64,000 bases of DNA from Paenibacillus pasadenensis DSM 19293 (GTDB lineage Bacteria; Bacillota; Bacilli; Paenibacillales; Paenibacillaceae): the NCBI RefSeq assembly GCF_000422485.1, contig NZ_KE383851.1, forward strand, positions 204,992 to 268,991, in the 5' to 3' direction. Position 1 is the first letter of the stretch; each line of letters opens with the position of its first letter. Positions 28,999 through 36,811 of the stretch are shown in pieces. The notes under the pieces are model-generated. The model was not told where the DNA came from, ran no database searches, and was given only the letters and a program-made list of their open reading frames with translations. A program made the translations under genes and the position numbers.

Positions 28999-29448
28999 AT
29001 GGACAGAGCAGAAGGTTCGGGCGCGAGCCAGCTCGTGCAGCTCATGCGGAGCATCGGCTGGAACGCGGATACGACGATCGAGCTCGGCACCGTCGTCGCG
29101 GAGCCTCCCGAGCTGAAGATCCGGCTCGACCATACGGAGCTGGTGCTGGAGAAGGACGATCTCGTCGTCGCCGAGAGGCTGACGAGCCACATGCGCAAGG
29201 TAAAGGTGGACGCGGAGAAAGTCATGAGCGCAAGCGCGGGCTTGTCGCCCTCCTCGGCAACGCTGGTGACATCGGGAGGGACGCTTACGATTACGACGCA
29301 GAATTTGGAGATGCAAGCGGGCGACTTCGCGCTTTCGGACGCCGAGCTTACCTACATCGACGAGCTCAAGCCGGGCGAGCGCGTCATCGTCGCCGGCGTG
29401 CAGCAGGGCCAGCTGTACCTCGTCCTCGATCGGGCGGTGACGTACTGA
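28999..29448 (+). CDS. XkdR-like baseplate protein (DUF2577)
   Basis: The 149-residue protein (GSGASQLVQLMRSIGWNADT; TIELGTVVAEPPELKIRLDH; DELKPGERVIVAGVQQGQLY) matches the DUF2577/XkdR family: an OB-like spike or hub component located between XkdQ and XkdS. GACAGGAGGGAAG precedes the ATG. The stop codon's last bases overlap the next start. The function in the tail tip is assigned from gene order and family, not from a catalytic motif. Confidence 0.8.
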   Translation: MDRAEGSGASQLVQLMRSIGWNADTTIELGTVVAEPPELKIRLDHTELVLEKDDLVVAERLTSHMRKVKVDAEKVMSASAGLSPSSATLVTSGGTLTITTQNLEMQAGDFALSDAELTYIDELKPGERVIVAGVQQGQLYLVLDRAVTY

Positions 29449-29867
29449 TGGCGCTGTCGCCGCTGAAGCCGCGAAGCTCGGCCGCATCCGCCGCGCCGCC
29501 GGCGCCGCGTCCGTCCCGGACGTACGCGCTCGACTTCGCTGGCGGACAGCTTGAGAACTGGCTGATCGACGGGGAAGAGGCGCTGCGCCAGGCGGTCGAG
29601 AAGGCGCTGCGCACGGCGCGCTTCCGCTATCTCGCCTGCGACTGGAGCTACGGCTCCGAGCTCGAGCGCCTGATCGGCGAGGACTTGACGCCGGAGCTGA
29701 TGCGCAGCGAGGTTCCGCGCGTCATCCGGGAAGCGCTGCTCGCGGACGACCGGGTGCTGGACGTGGTGGATTTTGCCCTGGACAGCCAGGGAGACCGGCT
29801 GAGCGCCCGCTTCGCGGTCGTCCACAAGGACGGATTATTGCAGCAGGAGGTGACGCTGCTTGTTTGA
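29448..29867 (+). CDS. XkdS-like baseplate wedge protein (DUF2634, gp25-like)
   Basis: The 139-residue product shows YALDFAGGQLENWLIDGEEA, LRQAVEKALRTARFRYLACD, WSYGSELERLIGEDLTPELM and a C-terminal beta-strand rich part. This is the DUF2634/XkdS pattern, related to gp25-type wedge proteins that link baseplate to sheath. It overlaps the preceding gene by one base and the following baseplate J gene by 8 bases, so the whole baseplate block is tightly coupled. Confidence 0.83.
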   Translation: MALSPLKPRSSAASAAPPAPRPSRTYALDFAGGQLENWLIDGEEALRQAVEKALRTARFRYLACDWSYGSELERLIGEDLTPELMRSEVPRVIREALLADDRVLDVVDFALDSQGDRLSARFAVVHKDGLLQQEVTLLV

Positions 29868-30924
29868 GCAGCATACGAAGCAAGCGATTCTGGAGCGGAT
29901 GCTGGCGGCCGTGCCGCCGGAGCTCGACCGCCGGCCGGGGTCGGTCGTCCACGACATGCTGTCGCCGGCGGCGATCGAGCTGGCCCAGCTCTACATTCGG
30001 CTCGGCCAGACGCTGGACTGGGGGTTCGCCGGACCGCAGCAGCCGGGTCCGTATCTCGATCTGCGCGCCGCCGAGATGGGACTGGCGCGCAAGCCCGGCA
30101 CGAAAAGCTCCGGCGAGCTGCTGTTCGCCGGAGCCGCGGGCACCCGCATCCGCGAGGGAACGATCGCCTCGCTGCCGGACGGGACGGTCTCGTTCGCCAC
30201 CCGCGAGGCGGCGACTATCGGGGAAGGCAAGCAGGTCCTCGTCCGCGCGGTCTCCTCGGAGCCGGGCGCGGCCGGCAACGTGCAGCCGGGCTCGATCAGC
30301 CGCGTGCTGGGCGATCTGGCCGGCATCGTCGCCGTCAGCAATCCGAAGGCGTTCGCCGGCGGGGCGGATGAAGAGAGCGACGCGTCGCTGCTGCAGCGGT
30401 ACTATGACCGCGTCCGCACGCCCGCCACGAGCGGCAACGCCGGCCATTACCGCCAGTGGGCGCTGGAGTCGGAAGGCATCGGCGACGTCAAGGTGTTCGA
30501 GGTGTGGCAAGGGGGAGGCACGGTCAAGCTGTCGCTGCTCGGCCCGGACGGAACGCCGGCCAAGCCGGACAAGGTCGATCTGGCGCGGGCAGCGATCGAG
30601 GCGCGGAGGCCGATCGGGGCCAAGGTGACGGTCGCTCCGGCGAAAGGAATCGAGATCGACGTCGCGGCGCAGCTGCGCTTCGTGCCGGGCGTGGAGCTTG
30701 AGCCGATCGTCGTCGAGTTCCGGCGGCGGCTGGCCGCCTATCTGGCCGGCCTCGCCTTCAAGAAGGACCGCGTGCCGTTCAACCGCATCGCCGGCATCCT
30801 GATCGGCATCGACGAGGTCGACGATTACGTCAGCCTGGCGATGAACGGCGGCAGCGCCGACATCGCGCTCGAGGCGGACATGGTGCCGGTCGCGGGAAAG
30901 GTCGAGATCGAGTATGACGTATAG
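29860..30924 (+). CDS. Baseplate J-like protein (XkdT-like)
   Basis: The 354-residue protein has the baseplate J pattern: RRPGSVVHDMLSPAAIELAQ near the N-terminus, a beta-sandwich part (GTRIREGTIASLPDGTVSFA; VSSEPGAAGNVQPGSISRVL), SDASLLQRYYDRVRTPATSG, and GNAGHYRQWALESEGIGDVK. Baseplate J proteins form the wedges that open and trigger sheath contraction. It starts with TTG 29860, 9 bases after AGGAGG, inside the end of the XkdS-like gene. Confidence 0.88.
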   Translation: MFEQHTKQAILERMLAAVPPELDRRPGSVVHDMLSPAAIELAQLYIRLGQTLDWGFAGPQQPGPYLDLRAAEMGLARKPGTKSSGELLFAGAAGTRIREGTIASLPDGTVSFATREAATIGEGKQVLVRAVSSEPGAAGNVQPGSISRVLGDLAGIVAVSNPKAFAGGADEESDASLLQRYYDRVRTPATSGNAGHYRQWALESEGIGDVKVFEVWQGGGTVKLSLLGPDGTPAKPDKVDLARAAIEARRPIGAKVTVAPAKGIEIDVAAQLRFVPGVELEPIVVEFRRRLAAYLAGLAFKKDRVPFNRIAGILIGIDEVDDYVSLAMNGGSADIALEADMVPVAGKVEIEYDV

Positions 30925-31489
30925 CCTGGCGGAGCAGATGATGGGCATGCTGCCCAAGTATTACGAGGATGCGCTCGCCGCGATCGCGATCATCGAGCGC
31001 GAGGCGGCGGAGCTGGCATTCGCCTCCGGCCAGCTGGACGAGGCGTTCCGCCAGATTTTCCTCGAGACGGCGACATGGGGTTTGTCCCGCTGGGAAGAGG
31101 CCTGCGGCATCCCCGCGAGCGGCAGCAAGCCGCTCGACCAGCGGCGCTCGCTGATCAAGTCGCGGCTGCGCGGAGCCGGCACGGTGACGCTAGCCGTCAT
31201 TCGCAGCGTCGTCGATTCGTTCGAGAACGGCGAGATCTCGGTCGAGGAGAAGTTCGGCGACTGGAAGGTCGTCGTCACGTTCATCGGCAAGCGCGGCGTG
31301 CCGCCGAACCTGGCGGACGTGAAGTCGGCGGTGCGCGAGATTTTGCCGGCCCATCTGCTGCTGGAGTTCCAGTTCACCTATCTGCGATGGGAAGAGCTGG
31401 ACGCGGCCGGACTGGACTGGAACGCGCTGGAGCGGCTCGGCTTCAGCTGGGACGCGCTTGAGGTGTGGAATCCTGTGGAAGGGAAGTGA
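30914..31489 (+). CDS. XkdU-like tail protein (DUF2313)
   Basis: The 191-residue protein (LPKYYEDALAAIAIIEREAA; WGLSRWEEACGIPASGSKPL; GAGTVTLAVIRSVVDSFENG) matches the DUF2313/XkdU family found directly after baseplate J genes, an adaptor between baseplate and tail fibres. It overlaps the J gene by 11 bases. The C-terminus ends with a Trp/Leu-rich segment (WNALERLGFSWDALEVWNPV), common in this family and probably the fibre docking part. Confidence 0.85.
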   Translation: MTYSLAEQMMGMLPKYYEDALAAIAIIEREAAELAFASGQLDEAFRQIFLETATWGLSRWEEACGIPASGSKPLDQRRSLIKSRLRGAGTVTLAVIRSVVDSFENGEISVEEKFGDWKVVVTFIGKRGVPPNLADVKSAVREILPAHLLLEFQFTYLRWEELDAAGLDWNALERLGFSWDALEVWNPVEGK

Positions 31490-31495
31490 TCCGTC

Positions 31496-32830
31496 GTGGC
31501 GCAGCTGCCTAGCGGACTCAAGACATTCGAGCCATCGGACATCGTCCGCAGAGCGGCTCAAAATGAAAATATCGAAGCGCTGGACCGGTTCGTCGTCAAG
31601 ACGAGCTCGGCCAACGTCGCCAAAAACAAACGCGCCGCCGCGACAGGCGGCGTGCTGATCGGCCTGCCGACCGCTCCGTGGTCTTCCGCGGCGGCCGGAG
31701 AGGGAGGCCGCCGGGCGCTGCCTGCCGGCTCCGTTTATCCGCTGTCGCTGACGGTCGATCTCGGCCTGCCTTGCGCCAAGCTGGAAGGAATCAGCTTCGG
31801 CGGATGGCCGGTCCAGAGCGCCGCCTCGCTGCCGAAGGACTTCATCGTCGAGGCGAGTCCGAACGGGACCGACTGGATCAAGACCTACGATCATGCCGGC
31901 AAGCCGGCCTATTCGCCGCTGTCGTACCTGCCGTTCTCGGCGAACGCCGATTGCCGCTATGTCCGGCTGACGGTCAAGGCGGCCGCTGCCGCCGACGGCT
32001 CCGCTTCCGTCTCCTGCCTGAGCGTGTTCAGCTCGAGCCACGGCAACCGGGATCTCGACCCGCTCGACGACGAGCGCGGCTGGGGGCTCAATGCGCGGCT
32101 GCAAGGACTCGTCGTCATGAGCGAGGGCGGCATCGTCGACGACGGGGCGGGCAAGGTGACGCTCGACGGCACGCTCATCGTCATGAATCCGGCCTCGGGC
32201 AGCTACATCCGGGTGTCGCGGGGCACGTTCACGCTCGGCGCGTGGGATTATCTCTATATCGATCTGCCGTTTGGGACGGCAGGCGAGATCGCGGCTCAGA
32301 AGGGCGTCTATTTGGAAAACGGACGTCCTTACGACCATCGGAACCGGCTCGTGCTCGCGCAGCGCAACGGAGTCGGCCTGGTCCATTTCAACTTCGCGAT
32401 CACCTCGCGGCTGGCGGGCAGCAACACGCTCGCCCAGCGCGCGCTGACGGCCGATTACGCGGCGGGGGCGGGCAATGCCACGAGCGCAGCCAACGCCGAC
32501 AAGGTGGACGGCATCCATTTTTCCGCCGCGGGCGGCAAGCTGCAGTACAACGACGGAACGGGGTGGAAAGGCGTGGGAATCAAGCAGGTGCTGAGAGGCG
32601 AGACGTCGATCGCGAATCCGAGCGACTCCGTCAACGTGCCGATTCCGTGGATCGACCGCTCGAAAAGCTTTCTCCAAGTGACATCCACTTTATATCAGGT
32701 CAAAAGCGATGCCGGCACCTCGTCAGGCGTCTACGCCGTGCTGTTCAGCGAGCGGATCTATCTGTTCGCCGGAGGACTGCCTGCGGGCCGGACGGTTTTC
32801 ATTTCCTGGGAGGTGATTGAATATGCCTAG
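31496..32830 (+). CDS. Tail fibre / receptor-binding protein
   Basis: The 444-residue protein has an N-terminal attachment region (about 1-45), a discoidin-like beta domain (about 70-175: LPKDFIVEASPNGTDWIKTY, NADCRYVRLTVKA), a second beta-rich part (about 195-300), and a tail-fibre type segment (ADYAAGAGNATSAANADKVD, GIHFSAAGGKLQYNDGTGWK). The position after the XkdU-like gene is that of receptor-binding fibres, which decide which cells the tail binds. GTG 31496 is the start, preceded by GGAAGGGAAG. The discoidin-like fold suggests a carbohydrate ligand, an inference. Confidence 0.75.
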   Translation: MAQLPSGLKTFEPSDIVRRAAQNENIEALDRFVVKTSSANVAKNKRAAATGGVLIGLPTAPWSSAAAGEGGRRALPAGSVYPLSLTVDLGLPCAKLEGISFGGWPVQSAASLPKDFIVEASPNGTDWIKTYDHAGKPAYSPLSYLPFSANADCRYVRLTVKAAAAADGSASVSCLSVFSSSHGNRDLDPLDDERGWGLNARLQGLVVMSEGGIVDDGAGKVTLDGTLIVMNPASGSYIRVSRGTFTLGAWDYLYIDLPFGTAGEIAAQKGVYLENGRPYDHRNRLVLAQRNGVGLVHFNFAITSRLAGSNTLAQRALTADYAAGAGNATSAANADKVDGIHFSAAGGKLQYNDGTGWKGVGIKQVLRGETSIANPSDSVNVPIPWIDRSKSFLQVTSTLYQVKSDAGTSSGVYAVLFSERIYLFAGGLPAGRTVFISWEVIEYA

Positions 32831-33269
32831 CTATTACGCGCAAATCGCGGCGGACGGACGGGTCGTCGGGCGCTGCGATTTTCCGGAGCCGTTCGAGCAC
32901 AGCTCGCTCGTGCCGTTGACGGAGGAGCAGTACGGACAGCCGGGCCTGCTGTTCGCCCGCTATGCGGACGGCGTCCTGGCGGGCACTGCGGCGCTGTTGA
33001 CGGCCGACAAGGGAGAGCTGGCCGCGGACGGCGCGGATGCGATCCGGGTCATGCTGCTTGTCGGAGATTGGATGTCGCGGCTGGACGAGAGCTTCAGCGG
33101 CGTCGTGCCGGTGTCGGTGCAGGGCCAGACGCAGCCGGTGCAGGTCAGCGGCGGCACCGCGACGTTCATGGTGACGAGCCGCGAGCCCGGCGTGCTGCGG
33201 ATCGCGACGCAGGGGCTCGATCGCAACGCGGAACTATTCGTAAAGGCGGTGAAGCCCGGTGAGCGATGA
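32823..33269 (+). CDS. Tail-cluster protein of unknown function
   Basis: The 148-residue protein (YYAQIAADGRVVGRCDFPEP; PLTEEQYGQPGLLFARYADG) follows the fibre gene with an 8-base overlap. GGAGGTGA lies before ATG 32823, which is better placed than an in-frame TTG two codons upstream. The second half is beta-rich with Thr/Val alternation (VMLLVGDWMSRLDESFSGVV), reminiscent of short fibre-associated or chaperone-like proteins. No motif allows a firmer call. The overlap with the next gene (11 bases) keeps it in the operon. Confidence 0.7.
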   Translation: MPSYYAQIAADGRVVGRCDFPEPFEHSSLVPLTEEQYGQPGLLFARYADGVLAGTAALLTADKGELAADGADAIRVMLLVGDWMSRLDESFSGVVPVSVQGQTQPVQVSGGTATFMVTSREPGVLRIATQGLDRNAELFVKAVKPGER

Positions 33270-33759
33270 CACGAAGCGCAAGCTCCGCAAAGAGGGCGCG
33301 GCGGCAGCGGGCGAGACGCCGGGCATCAACGGCCGCCAGGCAGGAGGCGCGGCAGCGGGCGAGCTGGGCGGCGGGCTGCTGGAAATCCGCAGCTCCGGCG
33401 CGGAGGCATGGGACTTGATGCGCCTGCCGGCAGCGGACTCGCTGCCGGTCGCGGCGAGCTTCGAGGTGTCGGCTCGCGCGGAGCGGCTGATGAGCGAGGA
33501 GCTGGCCGAGAGGACGCTCGCGCGAACCGGGAAGACGCCGTTCGAGCCGACGCTTCAGCTCGTCTGCGAAATGCTGCAGGACGTGCTGCTCGGCCAGCAG
33601 CTGCTGCTGGAGCGGTTGGAGCTTGCGGCGGGGGCGGGCACCGCCTTGGCCGCCGAGGCTGCGGGATGGATGTCCAGCCCGTATTTCGATTCCAGCTCGA
33701 TTCGTCTGCCGGCCACGGGCGGCGATCCCCCTGCAGGCGGCGGGAGAGCGTCGTCATGA
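33259..33759 (+). CDS. Tail-cluster protein of unknown function
   Basis: The 166-residue product starts with GTG 33259 inside the previous gene and ends with ATGA overlapping the next. It has a charged Ala/Gly-rich N-terminus (about 1-55) and a helical middle part (RAERLMSEELAERTLARTGK; LQLVCEMLQDVLLGQQLLLE). The Ala/Gly-rich flanks look like linkers. It occupies the place where XkdW/XkdX-type small proteins occur in PBSX-like clusters, but I do not recognise it by sequence. Confidence 0.65.
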   Translation: MSDDTKRKLRKEGAAAAGETPGINGRQAGGAAAGELGGGLLEIRSSGAEAWDLMRLPAADSLPVAASFEVSARAERLMSEELAERTLARTGKTPFEPTLQLVCEMLQDVLLGQQLLLERLELAAGAGTALAAEAAGWMSSPYFDSSSIRLPATGGDPPAGGGRASS

Positions 33760-34616
33760 GCGGAGCGACGGCGTCGGGCTCGACGCCTGAATTCGGGGGA
33801 CCGCTGTCGGCGGCGAGCGCTGCCGCGCCGAGCGCGGCGGTGCGGCTCGTCCAAGAGCGGCTTTCCGCGCTCGGCTACTCGGGCGCGGACGGGGCGCCGC
33901 TGAAGGCGGACGGCTGCTTCGGCCGGAATACGCTGCATGCGGTGAACCGCTTCAAGACGCGGAGCCGGCTCGGCAATGCGGGCAGCGCGGCCGGCGTCGT
34001 CGGACGCCAGACCTGGGAGGCGCTGTTCGCTTCCACGGCCGTCCGCGAGGAGCGCGTCTCGCGCGAACGGATCTATTACAGCCAGGAGGACCCGCGCTGG
34101 CGAAATGTGCCGTACACGATCGGGGGGAAGGAAACGATCGGCAGCTCCGGCTGCGGTCCGACCTGCATGGCGATGGCCGTCGCGAGCCTGACGCGCGCCA
34201 GGCCGCTGCCGACGGAGCTGGCGGCCTTTTCCGTCAAGGGCGGGCACCGGACGCGCGCTTCCGGCACGTCCTGGAGCTTCTTTCCGGCGGCAAGCCGCGA
34301 GTACGGCCTCGCCTGCAAGGCGACGGGCTCCATCGACGAGGCGCGCGCGGCGCTGCAGCGCGGCGATGTGGCCATCGCCTCGATGAAGCCGGGCCGATTC
34401 ACGTCGGCGGGGCATTTCATTCTGCTGGCCGAGCCGGCGCGGACGGCGGCAGGGGAGCCGGGCTTCCTCGTCTTCGATCCCAATCCGGACAACCGGCTGT
34501 ATCGCGGCGCGGTCGACGAGGGCGTGCCCGACGACGGCCGGGTGACGGCGCCGGAAGCGCTGCTGCGGCAGGAGGCCAAGCAGTTCTGGCTCTTGGCGGC
34601 CGTTCCGGCCGGCTGA
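33756..34616 (+). CDS. Peptidoglycan-binding plus C39-like cysteine peptidase
   Basis: The 286-residue protein has a peptidoglycan-binding-1 domain (about 25-90: RLVQERLSALGYSGADGAPL, GRNTLHAVNRFKTRS) and a papain-like C39 domain (about 105-285). The latter has the catalytic Cys in GSSGCGPTCMAMAVASL (about 133), His in TSAGHFILLAEP and Asp in FLVFDPNPDN. There is no signal peptide, so release would need lysis or delivery by the tail. It closes the tail operon where a lysin might be expected; a role in wall digestion is inferred from the binding domain. A T8 run follows at about 34632. Confidence 0.75.
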   Translation: MSGATASGSTPEFGGPLSAASAAAPSAAVRLVQERLSALGYSGADGAPLKADGCFGRNTLHAVNRFKTRSRLGNAGSAAGVVGRQTWEALFASTAVREERVSRERIYYSQEDPRWRNVPYTIGGKETIGSSGCGPTCMAMAVASLTRARPLPTELAAFSVKGGHRTRASGTSWSFFPAASREYGLACKATGSIDEARAALQRGDVAIASMKPGRFTSAGHFILLAEPARTAAGEPGFLVFDPNPDNRLYRGAVDEGVPDDGRVTAPEALLRQEAKQFWLLAAVPAG

Positions 34617-34718
34617 GGGGGCTTGCCTGCCTTTTTTTTCAGATGAGGTGCGAGAGCCGGCCGATACGGTTAATATAGGGGGAGATCAAACCGACGGACC
34701 GGGAGTGGACATCAAATC

Positions 34719-36683
34719 ATGGAAAAAAACGCAGCGCAGCGGAGCGGAGCGGGGGAGCGGACGCCAGCCCAGCCCAGCCGGGCCATGCTGGCCTCGGTCA
34801 TCAGCCTCAGCCCCGTTCCCCTCCTTCTTTTCGATTCCGGCTTGAGCATCATGACGGTCAATCCGGCCTTTCTCCGCACCTTCGCCTGCACGGAGCAGGA
34901 GCTGACGGGCCTCGGAGCCGACGCGCTCGCGAGGCTCTGCTTTCCGGCGGACAGCCTCTGCAGGGCGGAGCTGGCCCGCATTCGTCAGCTGGAGCCGATC
35001 GATTGCGAGGAGGAGATGACGCTCCAGAGCGGCGAACGCCGCATGTTCCGCATCATCGGCTACGCGCTCGATGGAGAGGAAGGCGCGGGCGGAGGGTATC
35101 TGCTCAGCCTCGAGGACGTTTCCGAGCGCAAGCGGTTCGAGCTTCAGCTGCAGGAATCGGTCGAGCGGTATACCTCGCTCAAGAAATACAATCACGACGC
35201 GGTCATTTCCCTCGATCTGCAGGGGCGAGTGATCAACTACAACCAGGAGGCCGGCCGGATGCTCGGCATGCCGGTGGAGGAGCTCGCGGGCAAGGACTTC
35301 TCGCCGTACCTGCTCGTCGAGGAGATCGGGCCGATCCTTCGCCAGGCGAGCCAGGACACGGAAGCCGAGCGGCAGCTCAGCGGCATGCGGCATCGCAGCG
35401 GACGCGTGACGGAGATCCTCGCCTCGATCGCTCCGATCATCATCAACGGGACGATCAAGGGCTATTACCTGATCGCCAAGGACATGAGCGAGCAGAAGAA
35501 GCTGCTCATCGAAAAGGAAGCCGCCGAAGCGACGAACCGGGCCAAAAACGAATTCCTGACGATGATGAGCCACGAGATCCGCAATCCGATGAACGGCATC
35601 CTCGGGCTGACGCGCATGGTGCTCGACACGCCGCTCGAGGAAGAGGCCCGGCGCTATATCGAGCTGATCCGCAAGAGCAGCCATGCGCTGCTTCATATCG
35701 TCAACGACACGCTCGACTACACGCGGCTGGAGTCGGCCGGCGCCGAGGCCGCGGAGGAGCGTCCGTTCCGGCTTGCCGAGCTGCTCGACGAGATCGTCGC
35801 GATCCAGATGCCGATCGTCGTCCAAAAGGGGCTCAAGCTTGAAACGGCGATCTCCGCGGACGTGCCGGCGGAGCTGCTCGGGGATCGCGAAAAGCTCGGC
35901 AAGGTGCTGCTCAACCTGATCGGCAATGCCGTCAAGTTCACCGAGCGCGGGCAGATTCGGGCGGTCTTTTCGGCGGGCGGCGAGGATCGCGGCTCCAGGC
36001 TCATCGAATGCGAGGTATCCGATACCGGCATCGGCATTACGGAGACGGAGCAGCAGCAGCTGTTCCATCCGTTCCGCCGCATCGGCACCTATATGACTCG
36101 TACGGAGGAGGGAAGCGGTCTCGGCCTTGCCATCTCCCGCCGGCTGGTGGAGCTGATGGGCGGCACGATCGAGGTCGAGTCGGAGCCGGGCCAGGGCTCT
36201 CGCTTCCGCTTCCGCTTCGCCGCGAAGGCCGCCCGGGATCAGCCGCCGCACGCCCTGCCGGATGCGGCGATGGCCGCGCCCGAGCCGGACGGTCCGCTGC
36301 GCGTGCTGGTCGCGGAGGACAACGAGATCAATCAGCTCGTCATCCGCAAGATGCTCGAAAAGTCGGGCCATTCCGTCCGCGTCGTCGCGAACGGTGCCGA
36401 GGTGCTGGAGGCGCTGCAAGAGCCGGAGCCGTACGATCTGCTGCTGCTCGATATTCTGATGCCGGTGCTCGGCGGCTTCGAGACGATGGACGAGATCCGG
36501 GCGATGGGGCTCGCGCGCCCGCCGTATGTCGTCGCCGTGACGGCGAACGCGCTGCGCGGCGACCGGGAAGCCTGCCTCGCGGCGGGCATGGACGACTATC
36601 TCAGCAAGCCGATCCGGCGCGACAAGCTGGAGGAGGCCATCGACGCCTATCGCAGCTCGGCCAAGGCGCGGCAGCGAGGCTGA
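34719..36683 (+). CDS. PAS-PAS hybrid histidine kinase with C-terminal receiver
   Basis: The 654-residue soluble protein has two PAS domains (about 20-135 and 145-265), a HisKA domain with His in MMSHEIRNPMNGILG (about 284), an HATPase domain (about 390-505: NLIGNAVKFTERGQ, DTGIGIT, GSGLGLAISRRLVELMGG) and a receiver (about 525-645) with the phosphorylatable Asp in LLLLDILMPVLGG (about 577) and Lys in DYLSKPI. No membrane segment was seen. No separate response regulator lies beside it, so a phosphorelay partner must be elsewhere; in sporeformers such kinases often feed Spo0F, but that is speculation here. A TAATAT stretch near 34670 may be the -10 box. Confidence 0.88.
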   Translation: MEKNAAQRSGAGERTPAQPSRAMLASVISLSPVPLLLFDSGLSIMTVNPAFLRTFACTEQELTGLGADALARLCFPADSLCRAELARIRQLEPIDCEEEMTLQSGERRMFRIIGYALDGEEGAGGGYLLSLEDVSERKRFELQLQESVERYTSLKKYNHDAVISLDLQGRVINYNQEAGRMLGMPVEELAGKDFSPYLLVEEIGPILRQASQDTEAERQLSGMRHRSGRVTEILASIAPIIINGTIKGYYLIAKDMSEQKKLLIEKEAAEATNRAKNEFLTMMSHEIRNPMNGILGLTRMVLDTPLEEEARRYIELIRKSSHALLHIVNDTLDYTRLESAGAEAAEERPFRLAELLDEIVAIQMPIVVQKGLKLETAISADVPAELLGDREKLGKVLLNLIGNAVKFTERGQIRAVFSAGGEDRGSRLIECEVSDTGIGITETEQQQLFHPFRRIGTYMTRTEEGSGLGLAISRRLVELMGGTIEVESEPGQGSRFRFRFAAKAARDQPPHALPDAAMAAPEPDGPLRVLVAEDNEINQLVIRKMLEKSGHSVRVVANGAEVLEALQEPEPYDLLLLDILMPVLGGFETMDEIRAMGLARPPYVVAVTANALRGDREACLAAGMDDYLSKPIRRDKLEEAIDAYRSSAKARQRG

Positions 36684-36711
36684 GCCGCGAGGCGCAAGCG
36701 TCCGCAATCAT

Positions 36712-36760
36712 AAAAAACCCGGGAACGAACGGAGCGAGGTCCGTTTGTTCCCGGGTTTTT
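36712..36760. terminator. Bidirectional rho-independent terminator
   Basis: AAAAAACCCGGGAAC pairs with GTTCCCGGGTTTTT, with an inner ACGGA/TCCGT pair. It separates the convergent hybrid kinase and aminopeptidase genes and has A- and T-runs for both directions. Confidence 0.9.
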
Positions 36761-36811
36761 GCATGCGGCGACGCCTGTTCAGATCCGCTGGCGCGCTCGC
36801 AGATGCCTGGC

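Noticed and set aside
22563..34600. Many long minus-strand and shifted frames across the tail cluster
   Set aside because: High GC leaves antisense frames open; the forward genes have family matches, ribosome sites and overlaps.
34617..34640. T8 run after the C39 gene as terminator
   Set aside because: No convincing stem precedes the run; listed only as a comment.
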